DNA of 64,000 nt from Paralichthys olivaceus (lineage: Eukaryota; Chordata; Actinopteri; Pleuronectiformes; Paralichthyidae). Position numbers and translations under genes: made by a program. The notes below the pieces were generated by a model. It was not told where the DNA came from and ran no database searches. It was given only the letters and a program-made list of their open reading frames with translations. The stretch spans positions 8,152,986 through 8,216,985 of the forward strand of contig NC_091116.1 in the NCBI RefSeq assembly GCF_024713975.1, read 5' to 3'. Below, one piece after another: positions 20,228 through 33,287 of the stretch; position 1 is the first letter of the stretch; each line of letters opens with the position of its first letter.

Positions 20228-21924
20228 TTGTGTTCAAAATAATAGCAGTGTGTTAATAATAAATAAATAAATAAATAAAAGATAGCAGTGTCTGCATTGT
20301 TCTTTACAAAGTCAAACATTTATTGTATGAAGTGAAAAATGCTTGAAGAGGTGTCTTGTCTGTGAATCACTGAAGTTGTATTTAGTTGTACAAGCAGTGT
20401 GTTTGAGAACTGCTTCACATGTGTGTTGCATGGAGTCGACCAAGTTGCGTCACCTGTGTACACGTGTTGTAGTCCAGGATGATCGGAGTGGCCACTCCAT
20501 TATGTTAGTGTTGTTGGATGTTGAAGATGCTGTGTGCTTACTTGTGTGTTTGGGGTGGTTGTCTAGTTGAAAGACACATTTGAAGGGTGTCTCCTCTTTG
20601 GCATAAGTCACCACGATGTCTTGAAGTATTGTGCTTGTGCTACCATGCTTCACAGTGTTCTGTGGTTTGAACAGTGGTGATGTCATCACTCCACAAAATG
20701 TTGTGGTATTTTCCTTTACTGAAAATTGTAACCTCTTCAGCACATGTAAATTTTTCAACAATGGGACTTTGCATAGGTGTCATTTAGGTTATTGTTTGAT
20801 TCATCTGAATGGTAGTGTTCTGTTGTCTTCCACGTCTTTGTGGTTTTGGTTGTTATTTTAAAGGATTTGAGATGATTGTAGTTGAGCGGTTTGTACTTTT
20901 CTGGTTGTCTTGATACTTTTGAATCAAAGTATGCTGTTGTTGTGAACAGTGACCCATGTTCCAGTGATTTTCAGACAAATGCACTAGAACTAGCATGTAG
21001 AACATTTGCTGCCTTGGTCCTTAAATGAGGGCCACCTGTTTGACTTGAGTAATAGAACTCCACACTGCTGTTATTTTGAACACAATGACTGTTGTTGAAA
21101 TTGTGTTAGAGTTGTGTCTTGTCATGCCTCTGTCACAATAGAAAGGTGATTGTTCAGCCAGGAAAAGTCCCAGGTGAGTATGTTTCTATTCTTTTCTCTT
21201 CTCAAAAATCTATTGGGTGCACCTGCATGGTTTTCTAAATAGTAATTTAGTTTTGTGTAAGTCCAGTTTTTGTATGAATGCCACACAGTGATGCTAAATG
21301 AGACCCTTGATTGTTTTGTCTGTCATACAGGGCCGATGAGGACAGCGGCTCACTGGTTAGGTGGAGCGATGTTGTTTGAGGTAAGTAATGTATTAAGAGC
21401 AAATAGTCTGAATAATCTGTACACACTGACGTTGTTAAAGTTGTAAAAAAAATAAAGACGACCACTTCTGTCCCCTTCCAGACATTGTACTGAAAGTCCT
21501 TGGTGGTGGGAGGGAACCACATGGGAAGTGGTGAGTGTGATCTAAAATAGATTATCAGCTTTTAAAGATTGTTGTTTAGCAGCAAATAGGTATGTGTTCC
21601 TCCAGGTGAGCCATAAGTCCTGGTTACTGTATGTTAATGTGTTATTGTGTCTAGCAGGTTGTACTTCATGTCAACCTAAGAAACCTCTAAGCTGTTCCAC
21701 CACTGTTACTGAGGATCAACAGTGGTAAGTGGTTGTACAGTTCAGTGTTTGTTCATTAAATCAAAGGTGACTTTATATTAATGTGTGTTTGTGAACCATG
21801 TCATGTGTTACAGGTTTGTTGAAGCACCTGGATTGTGTCACTGCTGGATTTGTGAGTAGATTTGAACAGTTATTGGTTTGAATGTAGTTGATCTATTGCT
21901 GCTTGTTCCATGTGAGATGTAGAG
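20228..21924 (+). repeat. Array 2 unit 2 (altered D acceptor)
   Basis: Blocks are A 21,142-21,173, B 21,331-21,380, C 21,482-21,530 and E 21,814-21,851. The D acceptor tttcag is missing: the sequence runs actgtatgttaatgtgttattgtg, and a C-to-G change creates tctag/cag inside D, giving a possible shorter D ending at 21,724. The Tc1 half is the long form. Confidence 0.86.
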
Positions 21925-23623
21925 TTGTGTTCAAAATAATAGCAGTGTGTTAATAAAAAATAAATAAATAAAAGATAGCAGTGTCTGCATTGTTCTTTAC
22001 AAAGTCAAACATTTATTGTATGAAGTGAAAAATGCTTGAAGATGTGTCTTGTCTGTGAATCACTGAACTTGTATTTAGTTGTACAAGCAGTGTGTTTGAG
22101 AACTGCTTCACATGTGTGTTGCATGGAGTCGACCAAGTTGCGTCACCTGTGTACACGTGTTGTAGTCCAGGATGATCGGAGTGGCCACTCCATTATGTTA
22201 GTGTTGTTGGATGTTGAAGATGCTGTGTGCTTACTTGTGTGTTTGGGGTGGTTGTCTAGTTGAAAGACACATTTGAAGGGTGTCTCCTCTTTGGCATAAG
22301 TCAACATGTCTTGAAGTATTGTGCTTGTGCTACCATGCTTCACCGTGTTCTGTGGTTTGAACAGTGGTGATGTCATCACTCCACAAAATGTTGTGGTATT
22401 TTCCATTACTGAAAATTGTAACCTCTTCAGCACATGTAAATTTTTCAACAATGGGACTTTGCATAGGTGTCATTTAGGTTATTGTTTGATTCATCTGAAT
22501 GGTAGTGTTCTGTTGTCTTCCACGTCTTTGTGGTTTTGGTTGCTATTTTAAAGGATTTGAGATGATTGTAGTTGAGCGGTTTTTACTTTTCTGGTTGTCT
22601 TGATACTTTTGAATCAAAGTATGCTGTTGTTGTGAACAATGACCCATGTTCCAGTGATTTTCAGACAAATGCACTAGAACTAGCATGTAGAACCTTTGCT
22701 GCCTTGGTCCTTAAATGACGGCCACCTGTTTGACTTGAGTAATAGAACTCCACACTGCTGTTATTTTGAACACAATGACTGTTGTTGAAAGTGGTGAAAT
22801 TGTGTTAGGTTTGTGTCTTGTCATGCCTCTGTCACAATAGAAAGGTGATTGTTCAGCCAGGAAAAGTCCCAGGTGAGTATGTTTCTATTCTTTTCTCTTC
22901 TCAAAAATCTATTGGGTGCACCTGCATGGTTTTCTAAATAGTAATTTAGTTTTGTGTAAGTCCAGTTTTTGTATGAATGCCACACAGTGATGCTAAATGA
23001 GACCCTTGATTGTTTTGTCTGTCATACAGGGCCGATGAGGACAGCGGCTCACTCGTTAGGTGGAGCGATGTTGTTTGAGGTAAGTAATGTATTAAGAGCA
23101 AATAGTCTGAATAATCTGTACACACTGACGTTGTTAAAAATAAAGATGACCACTTCTGTCCACTTTCAGACCTTGTACTGAAAGTCCTTGGTGGTGGGAG
23201 GGAACCACATGGAAAATGGTGAGTTTGATCTAAAATAGATTATCAGCTTTTAAAGATTGTTGTTTAGCAGCAAGTAGGTATGTGTTCCTCCAGGTGAGCC
23301 ATAAGTCCTGGTTACTGTATGTCCTTCATGTGTTTCAGGTGTTATTGTGTCTACCAGGTTGTACTTCATGTGGACCTAAGAAACCTCTAAGCTGTTCCAC
23401 CAGTGTTACTGAGGATCAACAGTGGTAAGTGGTTGTACAGTTCAGTGTTTGTTCATTAAATCAAAAGAGACTTTATATGAATGTGTGTTTGTAAACCATG
23501 TCATGTGTTACAGGTTTGTTGAAGCACCTGGATTGTGTCACTGCTGGATTTGTGAGTAGATTTGAACAGTTATTGTTTGAATGTAGTTGATCTATTGCTG
23601 CTTGTTCCATGTGAGATGTAGAG
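21925..23623 (+). repeat. Array 2 unit 3
   Basis: Blocks are A 22,841-22,872, B 23,030-23,079, C 23,170-23,218, D 23,339-23,424 and E 23,514-23,551, all with canonical splice borders. The C block reads accttg instead of acattg at its start. The Tc1 half is the long form. Confidence 0.87.
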
Positions 23624-25343
23624 TTGTGTTCAAAATAATAGCAGTGTGTTTTAAACAATATAATAAAATAAAATAAAAGATAGCAGTGTCTGCATTGTTC
23701 TTTACAAAGTCAAACATTTATTGTATGAAGTGAAAAATGCTAGAAGATGTGTCTTGTCTGTGAATCACTGAAGTTGTATTTAGTTGTACAAGCAGTGTGT
23801 TTGAGAACTGCTTCACATGTGTGTTGCATGGAGTCGACCAAGTTGCGTCACCTGTGTACAGGTATTGTAGTCCAGGATGATCGGAGTGGCCACTCCATTA
23901 TGTTAGTGTTGTTGGATGTTGAAGATGCTGCGTGCTTACTTGTGTGTTTGGGGTGGTTGTCTTGTTGAAAGACACATTTGAAGGGTGTCTCCTCTTTTGC
24001 ATAAGTCACCACGATGTCTTGAAGTATTGTGCTTGTGCTACCATGCTTCACAGTGTTCTGTGGTTTGAACAGTGGTGATGTCATCACTCCACAAAATGTT
24101 GTGGTATTTTCCTTTAAGGAAAATTGTAACCTCTTCAGCACATGTTAATTTTTCAACAATGGGACTTTGCATAGGCGTCATTTTGGTTATTGTCTGATTC
24201 ATCTGAATGGTAGTGTTCTGTTGTCTTCCACGTCTTTGTGGTTTTGGTTGCTATTTTAAAGGATTTGAGATGATTGTAGTTGAGCGGTTTGTACTTTTCT
24301 GGTTGTCTTGATACTTTTGAATCAAAGTATGCTGTTGTTGTGAACAATGACCCATGTTCCAGTGATTTTCAGACAAATGCACTAGAACTAGCATGTAGAA
24401 CATTTGCTGCCTTGGTCCTTAAATGACGGCCAGCTGTTTGACTTGAGTAATAGAAGTCCACACTGCTGTTATTTTGAACACAATGACTGTTGTTGAAATT
24501 GGTGAAATTGTGTTAGGGTTCTGTCTTGTCATGCCTCTGTCACAATAGAAAGGTGATTGTTCAGCCAGGAAAAGTCCCAGGTGAGTATGTTTCTATTCTT
24601 TTCTCTTCTCAAAAATCTATTGGGTGCACCTGCATGGTTTTCTAAATAGTAATTTAGTTTTGTGTAAGTCCAGTTTTTGTATGAATGCTGCACAGTGTTT
24701 GCTAAATGAGACCCTTGATTGTTTTGTCTGTCATACAGGGCTGATGAGGACAGCGGCTCACTCATTAGGTGGAGCGATGTTGTTTGAGGTAAGTAATGTA
24801 TTAAGAGCAAATAGTCTGAATAATCTGTACACACTGACGTTGTTAAAGTTGTAAAAAAATAAAGACGACCACTTCTGTCCCCTTCCAGACATTGTACTGA
24901 AAGTCCTTGGTGGTGGGAGGGAACCACATGGAAAATGGTGAGTGTGATCTAAAATAGATTATCAGCTTTAAAAGATTGTTGTTTAGCAGCAAGTAGGTAT
25001 GTGTTCCTCCAGGTGAGCCATAAGTCCTGGTTACTGTATGTCCTTCATGTGTTTCAGGTGTTATTGTGTCTACCAGGTTGTACTTCATGTGGACCTAAGA
25101 AACCTCTAAGCTGTTCCACCAGTGTTACTGAGGATCAACAGTGGTAAGTGGTTGTACAGTTCAGTGTTTGTTCATTAAATCAAAAGAGACTTTATATTAA
25201 TGTGTGTTTGTGAACCATGTCATGTGTTACAGGTTTGTTGAAGCACCTGGATTGTGTCACTGCTGGATTTGTGAGTAGATTTGAACAGTTATTGGTTTGA
25301 ATGTAGTTGATCTATTGCTGCTTGTTCCATGTGAGATGTAGAG
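23624..25343 (+). repeat. Array 2 unit 4
   Basis: Blocks are A 24,549-24,580, B 24,739-24,788, C 24,889-24,937, D 25,058-25,143 and E 25,233-25,270. From about 24,522 rightward it becomes identical to units 7 and 10, so the first 4,830-bp higher-order copy starts inside this unit. B reads gggctgatg and ctcattagg. Confidence 0.87.
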
Positions 25344-27049
25344 TTGTGTTCAAAATAATAGCAGTGTGTTAATAAAAAATAAATTAATAAATAAAAGATA
25401 GCAGTGTCTGCATTGTTCTTTACAAAGTCAAACATTTATTGTATTGAGTGAAAAATGCTAGAAGATGTGTCTTGTCTGTGAATCACTGAACTTGTATTTA
25501 GTTGTACAAGCAGTGTGTTTGAGAACTGCTTCACATGTGTGTTGCATGGAGTCGACCAAGTTGCGTCACCTGTGTACAGGTATTGTAGTCCAGGATGATC
25601 GGAGTGGCCACTCCATAATGTTAGTGTTGTTGGATGTTGAAGATGCTGCGTGCTTACTTGTGTGTTTGGGGTGGTTGTCTTGTTGAAACACACATTTGAA
25701 GGGTGTCTCCTCTTTGGCATAAGGCAACATGATGTCTTGAAGTATTGTGCTTGTGCCACCATGCTTCACAGTGTTCTGTGGTTTGAACAGTGTTGCCTTC
25801 ATCGCTCCACAAAATGTTGTGGTATTTTCCTTTAAGGAAAATTGTAACCTCTTCAGCACATGTTGATTTTTCACCAATGGGACTTTGCGTAGGATTCATT
25901 TAGGTTATTGTTTGATTCATCTGAATGGTAGTGTTCTGTTGTCTTCCACGTCTTTGTGGTTTTGGTTGCTATTTTAAAGGATTTGAGATGATTGTAGTTG
26001 AGCGGTTTGTACTTTTCTGGTTGTCTTGATACTTTTGAATCAAAGTATGCTGTTGTTGTGAACAATGAGCCATGTTCCAGTGATTTTCAGACAAATGCAC
26101 TAGAACTAGCATGTAGAACATTTGCTGCCTTGGTCCTTAAATGAGGGCCACCTGTTTGACTTGAGTAATAGAACTCCACACTGCTGTTATTTTGAACACA
26201 ATGACTGTTGTTGAAAGTGGTGAAATTGTGTTAGGATTCTGTCTTGTCATGCCTCTGTCACAATAGAAAGGTGATTGTTCAGCCACGAAAAGTCCCAGGT
26301 GAGTATGTTTCTATTCTTTTCTCTTCTCAAAAATCTATTGGGTGCACCTGCATGGTTTTCTAAATAGTAATTTAGTTTTGTGTAAGTCCAGTTTTTGTAT
26401 GAATGCCACACAGTGTTTGCTAAATGAGACCCTTGATTGTTTTGTCTGTCATACAGGGCCGATGAGGACAGCGGCTCACTCGTTAGGTGGAGCGATGTTG
26501 TTTGAGGTAAGTAATGTATTAAGAGCAAATAGTCTGAATAATCTGTACACACTGACGTTGTTAAAGTTGTAAAAAAAATAAAGACGACCACTTCTGTCCT
26601 CTTTCAGACATTGTACTGAAAGTCCTTGGTGGTGGGAGGGAACCACATGGAAAGTGGTGAGTGTGATCCAAACTACATTATTAGCTTTTAAAGATTGTTG
26701 TTTAGCAGCAAATAGGTATGTGTTCCTCCAGGTGAGCCATAAGTCCTGGTTACTGTATGTTAATGTGTTATTGTGTCTAGCAGGTTGTACTTCATGTCAA
26801 CCTAAGAAACCTCTAAGCTGTTCCACCAGTGTTACTGAGGATCAACAGTGGTAAGTGGTTGTACAGTTCAGTGTTTGTTCATTAAATCAAAGGTGACTTT
26901 ATATTAATGTGTGTTTGTGAACCATGTCATGTGTTACAGGTTTGTTGAAGCACCTGGATTGTGTCACTGCTGGATTTGTGAGTAGATTTGAACAGTTATT
27001 GTTTGAATGTAGTTGATCTATTGCTGCTTGTTCCATGTGAGATGTAGAG
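25344..27049 (+). repeat. Array 2 unit 5 (altered D acceptor)
   Basis: Blocks are A 26,267-26,298, B 26,457-26,506, C 26,608-26,656, a shortened D from about 26,781 to 26,850 behind tctag, and E 26,940-26,977. It has the same lost tttcag acceptor as unit 2. Confidence 0.86.
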
Positions 27050-28457
27050 TTGTGTTCAGAATAATAGCAGTGTGTTAATAAAAAAATAAAAGATAGCAGT
27101 GTCTGCATTGGTTTTTACAAAGTCAAACATTAATTGTATGAAGGGAAAAATGCTAGAAGATGTGTCTTGTCTGTGAATCACTGAACTTGTATTTAGTTGT
27201 ACGAGCAGTGTGTTTGAGAACTGCTTCACATGTGTGTTGCATGGAGTCGACCAAGTTGCGTCACCTGTGTACACGTATTGTAGTCCAGGATGATCGGAGT
27301 GGCCACTCCATAATGTTAGTGTTGTTGGATGTTGAAGATGCTGCGTGCTTCTATGTCATTGTGGTTTTGGTTGCTATTTTAAAGGATTTGAGATGATTGA
27401 AGTTGAGCGGTTAGTAGTTTTCTAGTTGTCTTGATACTTTTGAATCAAAGTATGCTGTTGTTGTGAACAATGAGCCATGTTCCAGTGATTTTCAGACAAA
27501 TGCACTAGAGCTAGCATGTAGAACATTTGCTGCCTTGGTCCTTAAATGAGGGCCACCTGTTTGACTTGAGTAATAGAACTCCACACTGCTGTTATTTTGA
27601 ACACAATGACTGTTGTTGAAATTGTGTTAGAGTTGTGTCTTGTCATGCCTCTGTCACAATAGAAAGGTGATTGTTCAGCCACAAAAAGTCCCAGGTGAGT
27701 ATGTTTCTATTCTTTTCTCTTCTCAAAAATCTATTGGGTGCACCTGCATGGTTTTCTAAATAGTAATTAAGTTTTGTGTAAGTCCAGTTTTTGTATGAAT
27801 GCCACACAGTGTTTGCTAAATGAGACCCTTGATTGTTTTGTCTGTCATACAGGGCCGATGAGGACAGCGGCTCACTGGTTAGGTGGAGCGATGTTGTTTG
27901 AGGTAAGTAATGTATTAAGAGCAAATAGTCTGAATAATCTGTACACACTGACGTTGTTAAAGTTGTAAAAAAAATAAAGACGACCACTTCTGTCCACTTT
28001 CAGACCTTGTACTGAAAGTCCTTGGTGGTGGGAGGGAACCACATGGAAAATGGTGAGTTTGATCTAAAATAGATTATCAGCTTTTAAAGATTGTTGTTTA
28101 GCAGCAAGTAGGTATGTGTTCCTCCAGGTGAGCCATAAGTCCTGGTTACTGTATGTCCTTCATGTGTTTCAGGTGTTATTGTGTCTAGCAGGTTGTACTT
28201 CATGTGGACCTAAGAAACCTCTAAGCTGTTCCACCAGTGTTACTGAGGATCAACAGTGGTAAGTGGTTGTACAGTTCAGTGTTTGTTCATTAAATCAAAA
28301 GAGACTTTATATGAATGTGTGTTTGTGAACCATGTCATGTGTTACAGGTTTGTTGAAGCACCTGGATTGTGTCACTGCTGGATTTGTGAGTAGATTTGAA
28401 CAGTTATTGTTTGAATGTAGTTGATCTATTGCTGCTTGTTCCATGTGAGATGTAGAG
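27050..28457 (+). repeat. Array 2 unit 6
   Basis: The Tc1 half is the short form. Blocks are A 27,663-27,694, B 27,853-27,902, C 28,004-28,052, D 28,173-28,258 and E 28,348-28,385. D keeps its normal acceptor but carries the internal tctagcag change. Confidence 0.87.
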
Positions 28458-30173
28458 TTGTGTTCAAAATAATAGCAGTGTTAATAAATAAAAAAAATTA
28501 ATAATAAATGAAAGATAGTGTCTGCATTGTTCTTTACAAAGTCAAACATTTATTGTATGAAGTGAAAAATGCTAGAAGATGTCTTGTCTGTGAATCACTG
28601 AACTTGTATTTAGTTGTACAAGCAGTGTGTTTGAGAACTGCTTCACATGTGTGTTGCATGGAGTCGACCAAGTTGTGTCACCTGTGTACAGGTATTGTAG
28701 TCCAGGATGATCGGAGTGGCCACTCCATAATGTTAGTGTTGTTGGATGTTGAAGATGCTGTGTGCTTACTTGTGTGTTTGGGGTGGTTGTCTTGTTGAAA
28801 GACACATTTGAAGGGTGTCTCCTCTTTGGCATAAGTCACCACGATGTCTTGAAGTATTGTGTTTGTGCCACCATGCTTCACAGTGTTCTGTGGTTTGAAC
28901 AGTGTTGCCTTCATCACTCCACAAAATGTTGTGGTATTTTCCATTACTGAAAATTGTAACCTCTTCAGCACATGTTGATTTTTCAACAATTGGACTTTGC
29001 GTAGGATTCATTTTGGTTATTGTCTGATTCATCTGAATGGTAGTGTTCTGTTGTCTTCCACGTCTTTGTGGTTTTGGTTGCTATTTTAAAGGATTTGAGA
29101 TGATTGTAGTTGAGCGGTTTGTACTTTTCTGGTTGTCTTGATACTTTTGAATCAAAGTATGCTGTTGTTGTGAACAATGACCCATGTTCCAGTGATTTTC
29201 AGACAAATGCACTAGAACTAGCATGTAGAACCTTTGCTGCCTTGGTCCTTAAATGACGGCCACCTGTTTGACTTGAGTAATAGAAGTCCACACTGCTGTT
29301 ATTTTGAACACAATGACTGTTGTTGAAAGTGGTGAAATTGTGTTAGGTTTGTGTCTTGTCATGCCTCTGTCACAATAGAAAGGTGATTGTTCAGCCAGGA
29401 AAAGTCCCAGGTGAGTATGTTTCTATTCTTTTCTCTTCTCAAAAATCTATTGGGTGCACCTGCATGGTTTTCTAAATAGTAATTTAGTTTTGTGTAAGTC
29501 CAGTTTTTGTATGAATGCTGCACAGTGTTTGCTAAATGAGACCCTTGATTGTTTTGTCTGTCATACAGGGCTGATGAGGACAGCGGCTCACTCATTAGGT
29601 GGAGCGATGTTGTTTGAGGTAAGTAATGTATTAAGAGCAAATAGTCTGAATAATCTGTACACACTGACGTTGTTAAAGTTGTAAAAAAATAAAGACGACC
29701 ACTTCTGTCCCCTTCCAGACATTGTACTGAAAGTCCTTGGTGGTGGGAGGGAACCACATGGAAAATGGTGAGTGTGATCTAAAATAGATTATCAGCTTTA
29801 AAAGATTGTTGTTTAGCAGCAAGTAGGTATGTGTTCCTCCAGGTGAGCCATAAGTCCTGGTTACTGTATGTCCTTCATGTGTTTCAGGTGTTATTGTGTC
29901 TACCAGGTTGTACTTCATGTGGACCTAAGAAACCTCTAAGCTGTTCCACCAGTGTTACTGAGGATCAACAGTGGTAAGTGGTTGTACAGTTCAGTGTTTG
30001 TTCATTAAATCAAAAGAGACTTTATATTAATGTGTGTTTGTGAACCATGTCATGTGTTACAGGTTTGTTGAAGCACCTGGATTGTGTCACTGCTGGATTT
30101 GTGAGTAGATTTGAACAGTTATTGGTTTGAATGTAGTTGATCTATTGCTGCTTGTTCCATGTGAGATGTAGAG
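28458..30173 (+). repeat. Array 2 unit 7
   Basis: Blocks are A 29,379-29,410, B 29,569-29,618, C 29,719-29,767, D 29,888-29,973 and E 30,063-30,100. From about 29,352 it repeats unit 4 at +4,830. Confidence 0.88.
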
Positions 30174-31879
30174 TTGTGTTCAAAATAATAGCAGTGTGTT
30201 AATAAAAAATAAATTAATAAATAAAAGATAGCAGTGTCTGCATTGTTCTTTACAAAGTCAAACATTTATTGTATTGAGTGAAAAATGCTAGAAGATGTGT
30301 CTTGTCTGTGAATCACTGAACTTGTATTTAGTTGTACAAGCAGTGTGTTTGAGAACTGCTTCACATGTGTGTTGCATGGAGTCGACCAAGTTGCGTCACC
30401 TGTGTACAGGTATTGTAGTCCAGGATGATCGGAGTGGCCACTCCATAATGTTAGTGTTGTTGGATGTTGAAGATGCTGCGTGCTTACTTGTGTGTTTGGG
30501 GTGGTTGTCTTGTTGAAACACACATTTGAAGGGTGTCTCCTCTTTGGCATAAGGCAACATGATGTCTTGAAGTATTGTGCTTGTGCCACCATGCTTCACA
30601 GTGTTCTGTGGTTTGAACAGTGTTGCCTTCATCGCTCCACAAAATGTTGTGGTATTTTCCTTTAAGGAAAATTGTAACCTCTTCAGCACATGTTGATTTT
30701 TCACCAATGGGACTTTGCGTAGGATTCATTTAGGTTATTGTTTGATTCATCTGAATGGTAGTGTTCTGTTGTCTTCCACGTCTTTGTGGTTTTGGTTGCT
30801 ATTTTAAAGGATTTGAGATGATTGTAGTTGAGCGGTTTGTACTTTTCTGGTTGTCTTGATACTTTTGAATCAAAGTATGCTGTTGTTGTGAACAATGAGC
30901 CATGTTCCAGTGATTTTCAGACAAATGCACTAGAACTAGCATGTAGAACATTTGCTGCCTTGGTCCTTAAATGAGGGCCACCTGTTTGACTTGAGTAATA
31001 GAACTCCACACTGCTGTTATTTTGAACACAATGACTGTTGTTGAAAGTGGTGAAATTGTGTTAGGATTCTGTCTTGTCATGCCTCTGTCACAATAGAAAG
31101 GTGATTGTTCAGCCACGAAAAGTCCCAGGTGAGTATGTTTCTATTCTTTTCTCTTCTCAAAAATCTATTGGGTGCACCTGCATGGTTTTCTAAATAGTAA
31201 TTTAGTTTTGTGTAAGTCCAGTTTTTGTATGAATGCCACACAGTGTTTGCTAAATGAGACCCTTGATTGTTTTGTCTGTCATACAGGGCCGATGAGGACA
31301 GCGGCTCACTCGTTAGGTGGAGCGATGTTGTTTGAGGTAAGTAATGTATTAAGAGCAAATAGTCTGAATAATCTGTACACACTGACGTTGTTAAAGTTGT
31401 AAAAAAAATAAAGACGACCACTTCTGTCCTCTTTCAGACATTGTACTGAAAGTCCTTGGTGGTGGGAGGGAACCACATGGAAAGTGGTGAGTGTGATCCA
31501 AACTACATTATTAGCTTTTAAAGATTGTTGTTTAGCAGCAAATAGGTATGTGTTCCTCCAGGTGAGCCATAAGTCCTGGTTACTGTATGTTAATGTGTTA
31601 TTGTGTCTAGCAGGTTGTACTTCATGTCAACCTAAGAAACCTCTAAGCTGTTCCACCAGTGTTACTGAGGATCGACAGTGGTAAGTGGTTGTACAGTTCA
31701 GTGTTTGTTCATTAAATCAAAGGTGACTTTATATTAATGTGTGTTTGTGAACCATGTCATGTGTTACAGGTTTGTTGAAGCACCTGGATTGTGTCACTGC
31801 TGGATTTGTGAGTAGATTTGAACAGTTATTGTTTGAATGTATTTGATCTATTGCTGCTTGTTCCATGTGAGATGTAGAG
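30174..31879 (+). repeat. Array 2 unit 8 (altered D acceptor)
   Basis: It repeats unit 5 at +4,830. Blocks are A 31,097-31,128, B 31,287-31,336, C 31,438-31,486, shortened D 31,611-31,680 and E 31,770-31,807. Private changes are gatcgacag in D and a gaatgtatt for gaatgtagt change after E. Confidence 0.88.
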
Positions 31880-33287
31880 TTGTGTTCAGAATAATAGCAG
31901 TGTGTTAATAAAAAAATAAAAGATAGCAGTGTCTGCATTGGTTTTTACAAAGTCAAACATTAATTGTATGAAGGGAAAAATGCTAGAAGATGTGTCTTGT
32001 CTGTGAATCACTGAACTTGTATTTAGTTGTACGAGCAGTGTGTTTGAGAACTGCTTCACATGTGTGTTGCATGGAGTCGACCAAGTTGCGTCACCTGTGT
32101 ACACGTATTGTAGTCCAGGATGATCGGAGTGGCCACTCCATAATGTTAGTGTTGTTGGATGTTGAAGATGCTGCGTGCTTCTATGTCATTGTGGTTTTGG
32201 TTGCTATTTTAAAGGATTTGAGATGATTGAAGTTGAGCGGTTAGTAGTTTTCTAGTTGTCTTGATACTTTTGAATCAAAGTATGCTGTTGTTGTGAACAA
32301 TGAGCCATGTTCCAGTGATTTTCAGACAAATGCACTAGAGCTAGCATGTAGAACATTTGCTGCCTTGGTCCTTAAATGAGGGCCACCTGTTTGACTTGAG
32401 TAATAGAACTCCACACTGCTGTTATTTTGAACACAATGACTGTTGTTGAAATTGTGTTAGAGTTGTGTCTTGTCATGCCTCTGTCACAATAGAAAGGTGA
32501 TTGTTCAGCCACAAAAAGTCCCAGGTGAGTATGTTTCTATTCTTTTCTCTTCTCAAAAATCTATTGGGTGCACCTGCATGGTTTTCTAAATAGTAATTAA
32601 GTTTTGTGTAAGTCCAGTTTTTGTATGAATGCCACACAGTGTTTGCTAAATGAGACCCTTGATTGTTTTGTCTGTCATACAGGGCCGATGAGGACAGCGG
32701 CTCACTGGTTAGGTGGAGCGATGTTGTTTGAGGTAAGTAATGTATTAAGAGCAAATAGTCTGAATAATCTGTACACACTGACGTTGTTAAAGTTGTAAAA
32801 AAAATAAAGACGACCACTTCTGTCCACTTTCAGACCTTGTACTGAAAGTCCTTGGTGGTGGGAGGGAACCACATGGAAAATGGTGAGTTTGATCTAAAAT
32901 AGATTATCAGCTTTTAAAGATTGTTGTTTAGCAGCAAGTAGGTATGTGTTCCTCCAGGTGAGCCATAAGTCCTGGTTACTGTATGTCCTTCATGTGTTTC
33001 AGGTGTTATTGTGTCTAGCAGGTTGTACTTCATGTGGACCTAAGAAACCTCTAAGCTGTTCCACCAGTGTTACTGAGGATCAACAGTGGTAAGTGGTTGT
33101 ACAGTTCAGTGTTTGTTCATTAAATCAAAAGAGACTTTATATGAATGTGTGTTTGTGAACCATGTCATGTGTTACAGGTTTGTTGAAGCACCTGGATTGT
33201 GTCACTGCTGGATTTGTGAGTAGATTTGAACAGTTATTGTTTGAATGTAGTTGATCTATTGCTGCTTGTTCCATGTGAGATGTAGAG
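31880..33287 (+). repeat. Array 2 unit 9
   Basis: It repeats unit 6 at +4,830. Blocks are A 32,493-32,524, B 32,683-32,732, C 32,834-32,882, D 33,003-33,088 and E 33,178-33,215. Confidence 0.88.

Noticed and set aside
24153-24347. Recurring minus-strand ORF with YKPLNYNHLKSFKIATKTTK
   Set aside because: It lies inside the Tc1 element and may be part of the transposase or its leader, but I could not match it to a Tc1 domain, so it is not listed separately.
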